A stretch of 64,000 nt of DNA. It comes from Rhytidiadelphus loreus. Lineage: Eukaryota; Streptophyta; Bryopsida; Hypnales; Hylocomiaceae. Made by a program: the position numbers and the translations under genes. Each line of letters opens with the position of its first letter. The stretch's first letter is position 1. Below are positions 50,466 through 63,504 of this stretch, piece by piece. The notes beneath the pieces are model-generated. The model worked only from the letters and a program-made list of their open reading frames with translations, ran no database searches and was not told the origin of the DNA. The stretch covers positions 994,501-1,058,500 of the forward strand of contig OX344763.1 in NCBI GenBank assembly GCA_947034895.1, in the 5' to 3' direction.

Positions 50466-51187
50466 TTCCAATTTGGTGTTCTTATTGGATGATTTTGGAT
50501 GTTTATAAAACCAATTCGGGAAGTTATTTTGTCAAGTTGTTCCAAGTTGGAATAGTCAAGTACGAGCTAATTAGCAAATAAGTCCGAGTTGGAATTGTCC
50601 CTGGCCTGTCAATTTGGGGTGAGCTACAATATTCCGATTAGGATGGTCTGTCTGTCGCGATCAGTTAGGGTTGTAGTGTGTGTTCCAATTTGGTTTCGCC
50701 TTGTTATCGGTAGTTAGGCTGAATATCCCAAGTCGGAATTTTGAGGAGTGAATACCGAATTAGCAAGTTGTGTTTGTGATTGTGTAGTTAAGTTTTGAGG
50801 TTCCTATTTGGCAGTTTGTGAATTTTGAGGTGATACCAAGTTGGTTAGAGAACCGTCTGGCGTGGAGTTTTAAGGTTGAGTTTACCGATTTGGAAGGCAC
50901 CCACTGTGCGAGAGATGCGAGTGCGAGTCCCAGTCGGAGTGACTGCGTTTATGTTTTTCCTATTTGATTTTATGTATGTTTTGCCAAGTGGGTGATGCTT
51001 GGTTGTGGGTGATGTGTTTGTGTCCAAGTTGGTGTGATTTTGGATACTGTGGTTATGTTTAAAAATCCAATTTAGGGACATTGTGATGAGATGCTTAAGT
51101 CCAAATTGATATGTCTGTTCTGTAATTCGAAATGTGTCCGAGTGGGATGAGTGAATGATTGTAGCAGTGGCTGTGAAGAGCCGATTT

Positions 51188-51246
<59 letters not shown>

Positions 51247-52225
51247 TAAGTGGAGTTGAAGGTTGAATTTCCAAATCGAGATGTTTGTGAAGCAGTATCG
51301 TGGAGATAGATGCGTGGAAGTGGTGAAGTCCTATTAGGAATTGTGCATAGTGATGCCATTCTATTAGACAATGTGCTGAAATTTTGGATGGTAATTTAGA
51401 AGAAGTGCGAAGCTAATTGGAAGCATAGAATTTTGCTATCCAAGTTGGAATGCTGTGAAGTAGTGAGTGGAACTAGTTGGTGAAATTCCAATTTATGAAA
51501 CATTAAATTGTAACGGTGATTTGTCACCAATTCGACTAAATAAAAGGATGATTAAAGTGAATTGGTGTTCCTTATGTGTTTGGCAATTTGTATGTATGCA
51601 TGAGTCCAATTTGGATGTTCAGTAGATGTTGTTGCCAAGTTGGAGTTTGGTAGTCCGTGAGTATTACCGAATTGGAAGAAAGTAACTAAATGAATAATTT
51701 AATGTGTGATCCAATTTGGTTTGGAGTTTATTTGGGAGTTACAGTCTTGTGTGAATTTCACCGAATTGGAAATAAACAGGCTGTTAGGAGAAGTAATCCA
51801 ATTCGGAAGTTTATCTATTGATGAGTTCCTGTCAATTATCCAATTAGGGAGAGTGTTCAAGGCATGAGAGTTAATTAAATAAATCCAAGTTGGAGATAGA
51901 AACAATATGAATTATGGAAATTGCCGAGAGTGAAAGTATAAGTTCCAATTAGGAAAAGAAGAAGTGTCAATGGTACAGTAATAAAAATTACACTAAACCA
52001 AGTTGTAAAGTTAAAGACATCAAGACCAAGTTGGTGAAGGAAAACATGGCTGGAAGCCAAATAGGAGACAAAGACCAACTCGGATGTGACATGGCCTGAT
52101 TGGAGCCAAGCTGGGAGCTGTTTCACACCAAATTGGGAGTGCCTACCGAGCCAGTGCAGACCAAGTCCGAATTGGAAAAGATGAAAGATTCCGGCTTGGA
52201 GTTTGAAGAACGAATCCAATTTGGG
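50466..52225. repeat. Tract of about 45 near-palindromic CCRANTYGG motifs
   Basis: The decamer-like motif TCCAAGTTGGA and its variants (CCAATTTGG, CCGAATTGG, CCAATTCGG, CCGATTTGG) recur every 20-70 bp on average. Examples start near 50541, 50583, 50684, 50835, 50884, 51023, 51440, 51605, 51633, 51666, 51710, 51759, 51797, 51883, 51943, 52026, 52128 and 52215. The spacing DNA is not repeated, so this is not an ordinary tandem array. Because the motif is its own complement the tract reads alike on both strands. No open frame explains it. A (TA)n run lies inside. Confidence 0.8.
51190..51242. repeat. (TA)n microsatellite
   Basis: About 26 uninterrupted TA units. The tyrosine/isoleucine repeat in the minus-strand frame across it is a by-product. 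Confidence 0.98.
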
Positions 52226-53044
52226 GTGATATTTAGACCTTGGTGGTTATAAGAGTGGAGAGTAAAAATTAAAAAAATTAAAAAATTAAAAAATTAAAAT
52301 TAAAATATATAATAAAAATAAAATAAATTAAGCAATTGTGAGGAGATTAAGTTAATATTAATTGGAAACATGTATTCCTTGTGTGTTTTGTTCTCTTATA
52401 TGTCGTCTTAGTGTCATTGTTGTAAGTAATCCTATTAGAAAAGACCTCCCTAGGAACGAACTTTACTATTGCTTTGGTTTTAATAATTATGTCCAAAGCT
52501 AATCTACAAATTGTCTCTATTGTTGCATTGTCTTGTTGAGAGCGTTTGCCTCGGGAAATCACGAGAATTCTGGCTGCAACTAGAAATGGCTTGGGAATGA
52601 AAAAATTCGTAAGATGATATAAACAAATGAATTTGTTACTTTTCAAATCTTCGAATCTTCGAATCTTCGAATCTTCAAAATACTACTTGTTGTCCTATCC
52701 TATAGTGTTTCTAAATAGGCCAAGGGTTAAAGTAAGGTGATAAGAAACCACAGACTTCGAACGTGTAAAACAGGACAACCAGACCACGAGTTGAACTGTC
52801 CAAGGGATTGAATCTTAAATTTCAAAAATACGGTAATCAACAAACTTGCCTCACTAGTGGGAACAACATAAAAGTCTCGACTATGTGGGCAATTAACCCC
52901 ACTTCGTCGCATCCACAACATAAAATGAGGCTAGTGTTGGTGTAACTTAAACTGCCCGCAACAATAAAATTTACAAAGTCACAAGCCACACATGCACATA
53001 CAAGTTTTCGAAACTTCCTCCAATCTCCAGCTTCAACCTCCAAT
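52226..53044. other. AT-rich DNA with possible gag zinc-knuckle relic (minus)
   Basis: A-rich runs at 52268-52330 and three TCTTCGAA units at 52647-52675. On the minus strand near 52925-52885 the frame reads CCGCDEVGLIAH, which fits a CCHC zinc knuckle with the His and last Cys lost. It may be a gag relic. No other retroelement domain adjoins it. Confidence 0.3.
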
Positions 53045-53600
53045 TCTCAAGCTAAACTTTGGATGAGTGTCACCATTACTCTACAGTTTTAGATGAGATA
53101 AGTGATAACTTTTTAGAAAGCTAACACAAAATTCTACTTCTTTTCCAAATTTCAAGTAATTCTAAAACTCTGTCCAACTTCTATGGCCGTCCAAAGTTTT
53201 GGCCTTGAGAAAAGAAGGGTAACAGACCCTCCTTCACTTCCACACTCACAACTCACTCATACAAACTCCAAATAGAATGAGTGATATTTTTATGAAAATC
53301 TAACACAATTTCCTACACTCCCTCCAAATCTCATTGCAAATCAAGAACCTTTCCGTCATTTATGGCCAGTCGAAGTCTCTGCCCTTTTATTTCAAAGGCA
53401 ACAAACCTCCCTCCACTCAAACTAGCACAACTTTTGATTCACAACTCCAAATCAAGCAAGTAAGAACAATTTAGAAACTAAACACCATGATACACAACTT
53501 CTCTAAATTTCATTTCAAAATTTTTTAAACTCACAATACAATGGGCCTCCAAACATTTGGGTCCTTCCTAAACTCACAACGGGAGAGAAGATGAATAGTG
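53045..53600. repeat. Three degenerate tandem units of about 190 bp
   Basis: Each unit contains a GATGAGTGATA-like or AATGAGTGATA phrase, a CCAAATYTCA phrase, and a TGGCCNTCCAAAG-like phrase, in that order. They precede the coding repeat copy and extend it leftwards. The 36 kb copy contains a related part. Confidence 0.55.
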
Positions 53601-53904
53601 TTCAGTTTTTCTCCACCTTATCTCCACTCTAACCATACAAACAAATGGGGTCAGCCTCTAACTCACTCTCAAAGCTACAACATCAATAATTGAGTACTTA
53701 TTTGGCCCCACAATTATTTCTTTATCTTTAACTTTGAAGGAAATTTACTTCAAATTCACCTAGAAGGCAAACTATTTGAATATTTTCTTCATACTAATTC
53801 ACAAACACAAATTTATTGTAGTAAATCACTCCAACTATGGAATGAAGAACTAAAATCCAACATATATCTAATAGAGGTAAAAAACTAGAGCTCCAATCGA
53901 AATG

Positions 53905-54201
53905 TCACTTCATCTGCAAGAATTTGAGGATGCGTTTGACGATAACAGTCACATAATCGACACGGTCTGCCTTAGTTAAAGGATTAATTGGTCCTTCCAA
54001 CCATCTTTGATGACCACGACTCCCTTCGATAGGCCTCACCATGCAATAGTACTGCTCATCGTTTAAGCCTTCAAAACATCCTTCAAATGTCACTTCACGG
54101 TTGCCGGATTCAACACATCCAACCTGCAATAAAATCACCAATGCCCAAGCGTCACGTTGAAGATTACCGTGCCATCGTTTCCCCACGCAAGGTTGTTTCA
54201 A
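53905..54201 (-). CDS. Conserved open frame of a dispersed coding repeat, unknown protein
   Basis: A minus-strand frame of 98 codons includes REVTFEGCFEGLNDEQYYC, VRPIEGSRGHQRWLEGPI, NPLTKADRV and a KRILKFLQMK end. A probable splice acceptor (TTTTATTGCAG|GTTGGATG) lies at about 54121, so the true exon may be 54118-53905. The same protein text, broken by stops, occurs near 37 kb. Codon use is more GC-rich than the flanks. No family recognised. It may be a transposon gene or a captured host exon. Confidence 0.4.
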   Translation of the reverse strand: MKQPCVGKRWHGNLQRDAWALVILLQVGCVESGNREVTFEGCFEGLNDEQYYCMVRPIEGSRGHQRWLEGPINPLTKADRVDYVTVIVKRILKFLQMK

Positions 54202-57200
54202 TGGTCAAGATGGCCCAGCTTCATCTTTTGGTCGCCCATGTAGCAATGAAAGATCCAATGGCACTTGTGGTTGATCCGGCAGTTGTGATAAAGAAAATTC
54301 AAACTCACGCTCCGGTTGAGATTCTTCATCTTAAGACTCAAAAAACCCCCTCCAGTTCGACATAGTAATCTAAATAAAACTCAAAGAAGAGGAATATCAA
54401 ATGAGATGAAGCTTTCAAGTGAATCTTTCTTTATGTAGTCGAAGAAAGAAGGCTTCACCTTGAAGCCACCCCAAATGACGTCATCTTCTTTATAATGTTA
54501 CAAACATTTAAAACTATTTAAATCATGTGTATATACATATTCTATATAATGTCTGCATTTGCAACACGACAACGTTCATAAAATTTTTTAACAAAATGTT
54601 TAAAAAGAATCTAACCATCTACCATAGGACCTTATAATAGACTTGTAGGAACAAAAGTGATAAAAATATTGTGACATTTGACCATAGGGATTGAAAGATA
54701 TAAGCATTTGCAAAGAAAGTTGTTTTTTTCATTGTGTTCGACAATTTTAGATACCTTTGACCATTGCTTGTAGAATTTTTTTTTTACTATGGATATTGAG
54801 TTTAAAAATCTATCATACTCAATATGATATTATTCGTGTCTTCAAAAAAATTCAAGCTAGTAAAAGACATGGAGCACATCCCAAAAAATCTTGCAATGCA
54901 ATAGTGTCCAAAAGCTCATAATGCGTAACATAATTTTTCAAGCACATTTGCCACCACATAAATTTGAAACTTAGAAGTCTAAATGGTGAATTGAAAGATA
55001 TACTAATGCTTTACAAGGTCTCAAAATTTTTTTTGGAAAATAAACAAATCCTCTACTTCCTGTAAAATTCAAGCTTTGGAAAGTGGGTTTACTTCCATTC
55101 TCGGTATGATTCCAGCATGTTTCTTCCATTAGGAACTCTGAGCTTCACCTCCTTCGTCCACCTTCCTTTATGGCATCTATACAATGAACATGTGAAAAAG
55201 GAGTACCAAGTGACATAGTTTCATTGCTTGAAAGTTAAAGTATAAAAAATTATATTTAATCCCTAAAGGACCAACTTGCTAAATTTGATAATATAGAAAT
55301 TTTGGGCAGGTACATGTGACTAGAGAATTTCATATTTTAGTTTGAAGTTTTACCAGAATTTGGGGATACAAAATATCATTCATATGCACTGACTTTCATG
55401 ACATTTGGAAATATGAGTAAAAAGTTATGGTCTAATATGTTATTTTTTTCATAAATGGGCAGTCAGAGCAAATTACTTTTTTCAGAAATAGAAATTTGAA
55501 ATTGGTTTTCAAGAATTAGATAGACATGGAAAGCTATAAATCATTCCATTTTGATCAATGAGTCAATAGTTATGAAGAGTTTTAGTTTGCATGCAGTTAT
55601 AGATTTTATACTCTAAAATAAACTTTAAAATCCTTTATTTTACCCAATTTTCTTATATTTTTTGAAAAAAATAAAATCATAGGATGTAGATTTTTTATTA
55701 CAACATTTTAATCATTTGAATTGGCATTTTTCAATTCCATAACAAAACTCTTAACAATTTTGTATATTGAATCATTCTCTACTTTTTTCTAGGTTACATT
55801 TGCCAATATTTTATAGTAAAATTTGAGATCAACAATTCGAAGTTTGTCCTCAAATTTATTGGAGTATTACAAAAATCTATATTGTGAAGAAGGTTGTTAA
55901 AAAGTTGTTTGATTTTCAGTAGTGGTGCAAATACAAGGAAAAAATAATAATTTTACTTATTTTTTAATATTTTTTTTTTGAGATTTTTTTTCTTTGAAAT
56001 TGCCAGTATGATTTGGCACTAGTAGTGGCCTATCAAATTCCTAAGAGATTTATTTTTCTAATTTAATAATTTTTTTGTTGTAATTGCATTGCTACCATGC
56101 AAACTCATGGCCCTGTGCAGGCTTGAAATTTTTCCTAATGATATTTGTAGTTTTCACAAGAATTTCTTTTCCCTTAGGTTTAAAATGTGAAGTTTTGATT
56201 GTAATGATTATGTAAGATTTTTATTTTATTTATTTATTCTAGATGATCTATAAGATGTCTTGAAGGGACATTTCTATAACTAGAAATGTCAATTTTTGTA
56301 GTGAAACAATATTGGATCCTTTGAATTGTCTATTTGTCTTGGAGGGTGCACTTAGTTCTACTACAACAAACCACTTGCGAATAAGTGGTTTCTAATAAAC
56401 TATAATTTCAATCTAAAATTTTGAGCATTGTTTAATAATGACTATAGGTTTCTATTGCCAAAATTTTGAACTCAAATAAAATATGGAATGATTTCTAGAA
56501 GAGGTTGAAAATGAACTAAAATGGCATGTTTTTCAACTCAAATAATTATAGAGGACACATTTAGATGACCATTGAGTCAATATTCAACTCAAAATGAGCT
56601 TTCAATAATGAGTTATTTTTAGGAATTTTTTGTTCATTTTTTAGACAATTTTTTCTTATATAATATAAGGGTGTGAAAGTTATTTTTCAGTTCTACAGTG
56701 TATCTTTTTACTTCAAAAATTTGTAACTAATTATTAATAACAAATAAAAATATCAATAATTCAAAACATAAACTTTCAAAGTATATATTTTTAATTTTTT
56801 TAATTTAAAATTCAAAAAGTAAATAGGGGGTCCAAAGTTTTGTTCACACATGGTTTCTAATGGACACTCAAGTGACCTCCCCGAGTGAATTGTAGAAAAT
56901 TTACAAAGGAAATTTCATAAGATCTATACCACACAAATGAAAAAGAATTAATATTAGATAGATGAAACCTTTAGATAGATGAAAAAAATAAAATTTTGTG
57001 TGCTTGGAACACGTTTGTATTCATTGGTTGTTTGAAATTCAAATGTCTAGTTTCTAAAGGGTTAAAGAGGATAGTGACTACTATTTGTATGCAATCTTAT
57101 GCAAAGTTGTTTTGTTGAGAGCTCAATACCTATTCCAGGGTTGATCATTTCACCACAATTAGGAAATATGGATAGGATTTTAACTATCATGAGACATATG

Positions 57201-57240
57201 AGAACTTTACCAAAAACTATATTTCTCCTATTTAAAAGAC
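54202..57240. other. AT-rich intergenic DNA
   Basis: The right part of the coding repeat ends near 54480. Beyond it no gene is seen. Phrases around 55500-55790 resemble 31540-31800 (for example GGAAAGCTNTNAATCATTCC, then ATGAAGAGTTTTAGTTTGCA), so another dispersed repeat is shared with the region upstream of the copia remnant. Confidence 0.5.
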
Positions 57241-58202
57241 ATTAACCCCTCAAGACAATAGAGGTTTTCAATGAGCCATTAATTCATTTCTATTTTAAAA
57301 CCTTTGCAAAAGCTATGAATGGTATGTCCATTTTTTAATTTTAGGTTTAACTTTGATAATTTTTTGCACATGGACGTGCTTGAGATTTTTAATTTTAACT
57401 ATAAAAAAGTAAAGACTACTTTGTCTATTATGCATGGAATCAATTGTGAAAAATATTGAGTGTTGGATTTTTTTAACAATTTTGGATGATCAACTCATAG
57501 ACAAATAGCATACCTTTGGGGGAAGATAAATTATAAGAAGATGAATAATACTTTTTTTACCCCCCCCAAAAAAATAAAGTTGAATTAGTATCTAAGAAAA
57601 ATTTAGTATTTTTAATTTAAGAAAATCAGAAATAAAAACCTCTCTCAAATTTGTACACATTTTCAAACAGAAGGAGAAGGAATCCCAAACAAATTATATT
57701 GGATCCTAAGAAATTAAAAAAACTTATGTATGCCTCAATTTTTAAAATTCAACAATCAATATTATTAGCATATCATTTGGAATATCTTCAAAATTTCGGA
57801 ATAATTCTAATTAGTTTGTGTTTTTAATTGTACCAATTGAATTTTGTATTTTTTTAAATTGCTAAAAATACTTCTTTGAAATAAGTTTCTCTAGACCCAA
57901 AGAGTAGAAATGTCGAAGAAAATGTTTTTTTCCCATCTCTACTATTCCTTCCATTATAAATTTGTTTATGTTTATTCCTTTTTTGTACAAACTACTAATA
58001 TTTCTATAAATAAAATTTTAAATACTTCACACATTGAAATGTTTATAATTAGAAAATGAAACAAGTATGCCAACTTGTTATTCTAAAAGACACTATTTTA
58101 CAATGTATTGAGATTTGTTTCACCCTACCAAGAATTTGCTATTAAAAATTTGAAGAGGACACATTTTGTCTTCTAACTTAGAGTCCTTGAGGGGTTAAAA
58201 GG
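57241..58202. repeat. TIR-bounded repeat, about 960 bp
   Basis: The left end ATTAACCCCTCAAGACA is matched by the inverted right end GTCCTTGAGGGGTTAAAAGG. The interior is AT-rich without coding potential. Belongs to the TTTAACCCCT-terminal family seen elsewhere in the window. Confidence 0.5.
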
Positions 58203-58523
58203 AATGTAGATTTAGAACTTCTTAGGGATAATTAATTTTGTCATGAGAAGAATTTAGATGAAAGGTCTTCATTTTTGCAAGTTTTTTTTCTTCCAATTAA
58301 TATATGAATTTATTCAAATGCTTACAAAAAAATAGTCACATCTTTGAAGAATAGTCAATTTTTTTCCTATAGACTTGGAAGTATCTCATTCATTTGTGTA
58401 GATTCAACACTAATTAAGCTCTTGAAAACATTCATAATCCACCTAGTAGATGCAAGGTCTCATAGGAATTAATATATTGCAAGCATGAAAAGTCATCACA
58501 CAATACCACTAAGTTCTATTTTA

Positions 58524-59334
58524 ATCTTTAAATGCCTCGGCGACCAAATATGGTCGATTTGAAATCTTAGGCTCATTTTGTGGTGGGTAGTTAAATTTGT
58601 TTGAGCGTTTAAAAAAGAATTTGGACAGTTTTTAGGGTTGACTATTGAAAACTTCCATTTTTCACTAAAAAAGGTACATATTTGAATATTGAGAGGTCTT
58701 CAAAGCCATACATGTCCATCAGTGGAAGAGTAAAGCTTGCTAATTTAACTTCATTTTCCAACTTTGAGCAATTTCACTTGATTTGAGATCTAAAAACTTG
58801 TACTTATCCATTTACTTTGAAAATGGTCCCAATGGAAAGAGTAAAGTGTTTTCATGATTTTCATCATTGAAAATTTAAACAAGAAAGTGTTGAGTTGGAG
58901 TTATTTGTCATTTATGCTTACAAAAAAAATTGCACCTCAACAATTGCAAGGTGGATTGTGTAATGAGATTAATAGCTTTTCAAGTGATATTAAGTTTTTT
59001 GAGAGTGTATTTTAGTGTGATCACACAATTCATAGTTGTTCATGTCACCTCCAATTCCAAAAAAAATTTATGTGCAAATTTTTGAAACATTGTAGAGAAG
59101 GGCAGCATACTAAAAATAGAAAACGTACATTTCTCTTGTTATAATCTCACAACTCTTATGAAATTTTGCACTCAAAATTGGTGTGCATACTAATAAGCAA
59201 GCTCTTTAAACATCCATATGGTTAGATTTTGAAAAAAAATCAATTTGCTCCAATGGGGATAACTAGAAGTCCATGTTCTTTTTTCATAGGAAAAACACAC
59301 TTGGAAAGGCTTAGGTACTTAGGGGTTAAAGGAG
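58524..59334. repeat. TIR-bounded repeat, about 810 bp
   Basis: The left end is TTTTAATCTTTAAATGCCTC and the inverted right end AGGCTTAGGTACTTAGGGGT, then TAAAGG. The ends match imperfectly but carry the same TTTAACCCCTAAATGCC consensus. No coding potential. Confidence 0.4.
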
Positions 59335-62300
59335 TTCATCACATATACAACTCACTGTCTACATTAACTTCCAATAAACTATAAGACTCCTCGTGTTCAA
59401 TAGCAAAATGAGTCTCCATCTATTTGTTGAAGATAAAGTAATATATGCAATTTTTGCCAAGCCAAAGAGAATTATTTGGTGGATTCTAGCAAATAGAGCA
59501 TCCACAAGGTGACTTGGGCAAAGCGGAAGTCACCAAAGAGTCTCTCTCAAGTACTACAAAGCTTAGGTTTGAGGCTCTCTCCATCATGCCTTGTTGAATA
59601 TTATTGGAAAAATTTAAAATGGCAAGAATTTGTACAAATGTTCTTGGATTTAGAGCCTAGGTCAATTGAATAGTGGACTTGTGTTTATTTATTGTGGGTA
59701 CCAAAAATTTGGCTAGGCTTTGTAGCTTGTGGGGCTTGGAGGGGAAGATTTGAGGAGGTTGGTAGCATGTTTTGGCATTTGTATACTTAGATGCGTTTTT
59801 TCTAGCTCAATCACATCAAGGTCTTGTTGGTGAGTGATGGTGTAGATGCTCTTTGTTGCACACTTTTCATCCAAAAAACACCTATTTGTTGCACCTGTAG
59901 AAATGGTATTAATAAAAATGATCCGAAGAAAGTCTTCCCTCTAGAGTGAGGTATTTAAAGCCAATTACCATTGGCGCATTAGGCCTCGAGCACCTAGAGG
60001 GGCCCGTCAAGTCTATTGGAGCTCTAAAATTGACAATTGGCTTTCATCAGCAACATCAAATCTCCAACACCAAGTTGTAGTAATTCAGGTAGGTAGAAGT
60101 GTCCTCCTCCAAGCCATGCATGTTCATCATTCTCTAAAGATCAATACTAAAATTGTTGTTTCTCAATTTTGTTTTTTCTCCATTTTAGAAGGACCAAAGG
60201 CTAGAGGGTTGATTGTATGCCTTGACGGAGTGTAAGGTAGCGTGCTCATAAACTGTCACTTCAAGGGCTATTGGGCTTTCATGATGGTTTTCAGATGCTT
60301 GAAAATATTTTCCTTTATTTTTTCACTTGAAGAAAAATTGATGCGGAATCTAACACAAGTGATTTCATATTTTTTAGAGCATTTATGAATTACTTATGAA
60401 TTTCCAAAGAATTATGCACTAGGCACCTATTGTCCTATTCTTGATCATAGGCCTTGCAAAACCTACATATGTACAATCTGAAGAAAGATATGGCTTGATA
60501 AAAAACAAGCACTACAACATTCAAAAAATAATACACAAGGGTCCTAAATGCAACCATTCACTAATCTTAAATGGACCCTAAATTCTTTTAACATTTGTAA
60601 GAAGGCAATTGGGCAATCAATTCTCATTTAAAAATATTAAGTGGACACACCCTTTGGCTTTGAAATGGACCCTCCCTTGCTCTTATTCCATCCATTGACA
60701 AATCTTATTTATGCTCTCACATTTGACAATCCATTTTAAAAACACTTAGAGCATATCCACCCATCTGCTATAAGGTAAACTAGCCTATGATAGGCAGAAT
60801 GGCTGGTTTGTCATGTTCACATTTTTGAAAAAAATTAAAAAAAATTATCTATGAAGATAAACATGAGGAATGCAGAGAGCAAGTAAAATTTTATTTTTTG
60901 GACAAAAAATGAATTTTTTATGAATTTTTGAAGTCTGCTGTGCAGTTGGCTTTAAAGAGTCTGTAGACTACCCCAAATCAGCAGAAATGTGTTTCCATGA
61001 TGGTCATCTAACCACCTAATGTAGTCAAAACATTTTCTAACATGGCTCCAAGATTTCCTAATATGGACATGACATGAAAGAATTACAAAATAACTTTTTT
61101 CTACCAGTTTACACTGAAAATGGGTAAGTATCCTAAGACAGTTACCAATAACTTCATGACCATTTCCCAAGGCTTTGATTATGGCCACAAATTAATCAAA
61201 TGCAGTTCTAACCCCATTTATTGGAAAAAGTTTGTCATGGGTTGATTTAAGACTGTAATGGGTAGTTCTCTAGGAGCTTGTCATAGGAGATTTGCCTGTC
61301 ATAGGATGGTTTACCTTATCGTCTGAGCAACCTACAAAAATAGCCAAAACGGATGGCTTGTCAAAAGGGAGAGTCTACATCAAGACTTTGGCTAGCATAT
61401 GTGATCGTTTTGCAAGCCAAATCTCAACTTGCTCTTGGCCTACAAAACTACTTAAGACAAACATGCTGGGGGTGCAAATGTTTTTTCTTAGTAAATCCGT
61501 ATATTGATAGTTTCGAAGAGGCAAGATGTCACAATGACTTTGAAGAGATGAAAATAATTATTCCATTTTAGAATTTTGGAAAAACTGAAAAATAGAAATA
61601 ATTATTGCAATTGCTAGTTCCAAGTATCAAAATCGTATTACTTTGCATTGTGTGTTTTTCATTTGAATTTTCTTCTTTTAAAGTGTTTTTTCAATTTTCA
61701 ATTATAAAATTATGTTTATCATTTTGAACATCATTTATGGTAAAAATTCTAGATTATTTGAATATATATTGTAATCAAAATAATTTTATTTCCATCTTTT
61801 TACTTTAAAAAATTACAATTATTTGATTTTTCCATCAAAATTTATGAAAAAATCCGTGTCAATAGAAAATATGCTTTTTTACACTTGAAAAGTATCAAGA
61901 TTGTATACATCAATTATATAATAGGATAGATTTAGCTTGATAGTGAAATTTGACTTAAAGGCCAATGTCAAGTGTGTTTTGGGTGTAAAAAATAATACAA
62001 GTAATTGAGAAATTTTCACACTAATCTCCATTGCTACTTGTACCTCTTGAAATAATTTCAGATTAATTGAATTGTTTTGGCTATTACTTAGTTTTTCATG
62101 AAGCACACTAATTTTTTTTATAATGATTGACAATTCATAATGTCACGTAACAAAAATATAAGATTGATATTTGAATGCAATTAAAAAGGAAAAATGTAGG
62201 TCAAACATGATATTTGACTATTTCGCACTTGATGTACTCCTTTGGAGGTTAAAGGACGCTACAACCTAAAATTGTAAAATTGGTTGATGGATGATTTGAC

Positions 62301-62500
62301 TTTTCAATGGTACAATATTTAGAGCATTTTGGTGACTACTTTGGTTGTAAGAGGCCGCATCCTTTATGGGTTTAAGTTGTGCACTATAATATTATGACAA
62401 CTTTGAAAAGAAAAATCACTCATAGTATTTAGCATTTATTGGTACCCTAAACCGTTTTCCTAAATTATTGAAATCTTTGGCATTTTTCAAACAAACAAGA
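59335..62500. other. AT-rich intergenic DNA, no gene seen
   Basis: Frames at 60952-61188 (minus) and 61292-61571 (plus) have no family resemblance and lie in low-complexity DNA. A single TTTAACC-type motif occurs inverted near 62247. Confidence 0.5.
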
Positions 62501-62504
62501 GTTT

Positions 62505-62665
62505 ATTTTAATAGCTAAATTCATAGTTCAAAGTTATGAATTATGAACTATTTAATAGCTAAATTCATAATTATTTAATAACTAAATTCATAATTATTTA
62601 ATAGCTATATTCATAATTATTTAACACCTAAATTCATAATTGTGAACTATGAACTATTTAATAGG
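62505..62665. repeat. Degenerate about 25-bp tandem repeat
   Basis: Five to six units based on TAGCTAAATTCATAATTATT follow one another, the last ones interrupted by GAACTATGAACTATT. It marks the border between the AT-rich desert and the GC-richer right end. Confidence 0.85.
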
Positions 62666-62805
62666 TATCAGCTTGCGGTCATTTGACCACCACCAGTGGT
62701 CTTACTCATATCGGTACTCGCATTTTGTTACCATGCATTCACTGCCCAAGCACCCTATATTTACTGCAGCTCCACCTCTTAACAGGAAGCCGGGTGGGGT
62801 GCAGC

Positions 62806-62884
62806 TCACCACTCGACTTGCAAAGTGGATGGCTCTGCATTTTGTAGGCAAAATTACCAGCGCTTTTTGCAAGACGAGTGGTGA
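62806..62884. repeat. Hairpin, 19-bp arms
   Basis: TCACCACTCGACTTGCAAA (62806-62824) is complementary, with one mismatch, to TTTGCAAGACGAGTGGTGA (62866-62884). The loop is 41 bp. The right side continues TGCTCTTA, so the end reads TAAGAGCATCACCACTCG, similar to the TAAGAGCATC ends of plant PIF/Harbinger MITEs. The left end lacks the match. Confidence 0.6.
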
Positions 62885-63504
62885 TGCTCTTACTATCCAT
62901 TTCAGAGCTCCCTATAAGGGTATTTGAAGAAGAGGGTCGCAATAAGAGCCCCTCGTGTACAGTATAGTGCAATGGAGCCTGGTCGGAGCTCCGGAAGTCA
63001 GGCGTCCGGGCCCTCAATAGCAACTGGCTCTTGAGTGCCGTGGTGTTTTGCCGTGATGAACTTTTGCCGTGAAGGTGGAGGCCCCTGCTGATGGAGATGC
63101 AACACAGATGGCGGTCCAAGCGGGACCTTGCCGGCGGGTCCTGGGCGACTGACCTCCACTTGATCACTATTCGTTGCCTGGACACTCAAACCAAAACGAG
63201 TCCGCCATCGACGTCGCCCCTTGATGGGAGGGTCCCTTCCAAGCTCCGGAACCCTTGCGGAGGTCCAGTTGGACTGGCGAGAACCGTTCTGAACCGCAGC
63301 TTTTGTCGTCATTTCCCACGACTCTACTCCATCCGACCACCCTGTGCGCTTGTACGCCTCTCGGTTGCTGGATGCCGTCGATTGGGAAGTATGAAGCTGA
63401 AGCACGATGGCCTCCCAGACTAGGCGTGGCAGCTAAGCTAAGCATGCCCGCCCTCTCTCACTACTTGCGTGTACGCTTTAGTTGAAGACGTGCCCGATTA
63501 CTCT

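Noticed and set aside
51072..51371. Minus-strand frame with a Tyr-Ile repeat
   Set aside because: Translation of the (TA)n microsatellite.
62998..63423. Overlapping GC-rich frames on both strands near the right end
   Set aside because: Neither strand gives a recognisable protein, and GC-rich DNA keeps several frames open. Kept only as an unassigned region.
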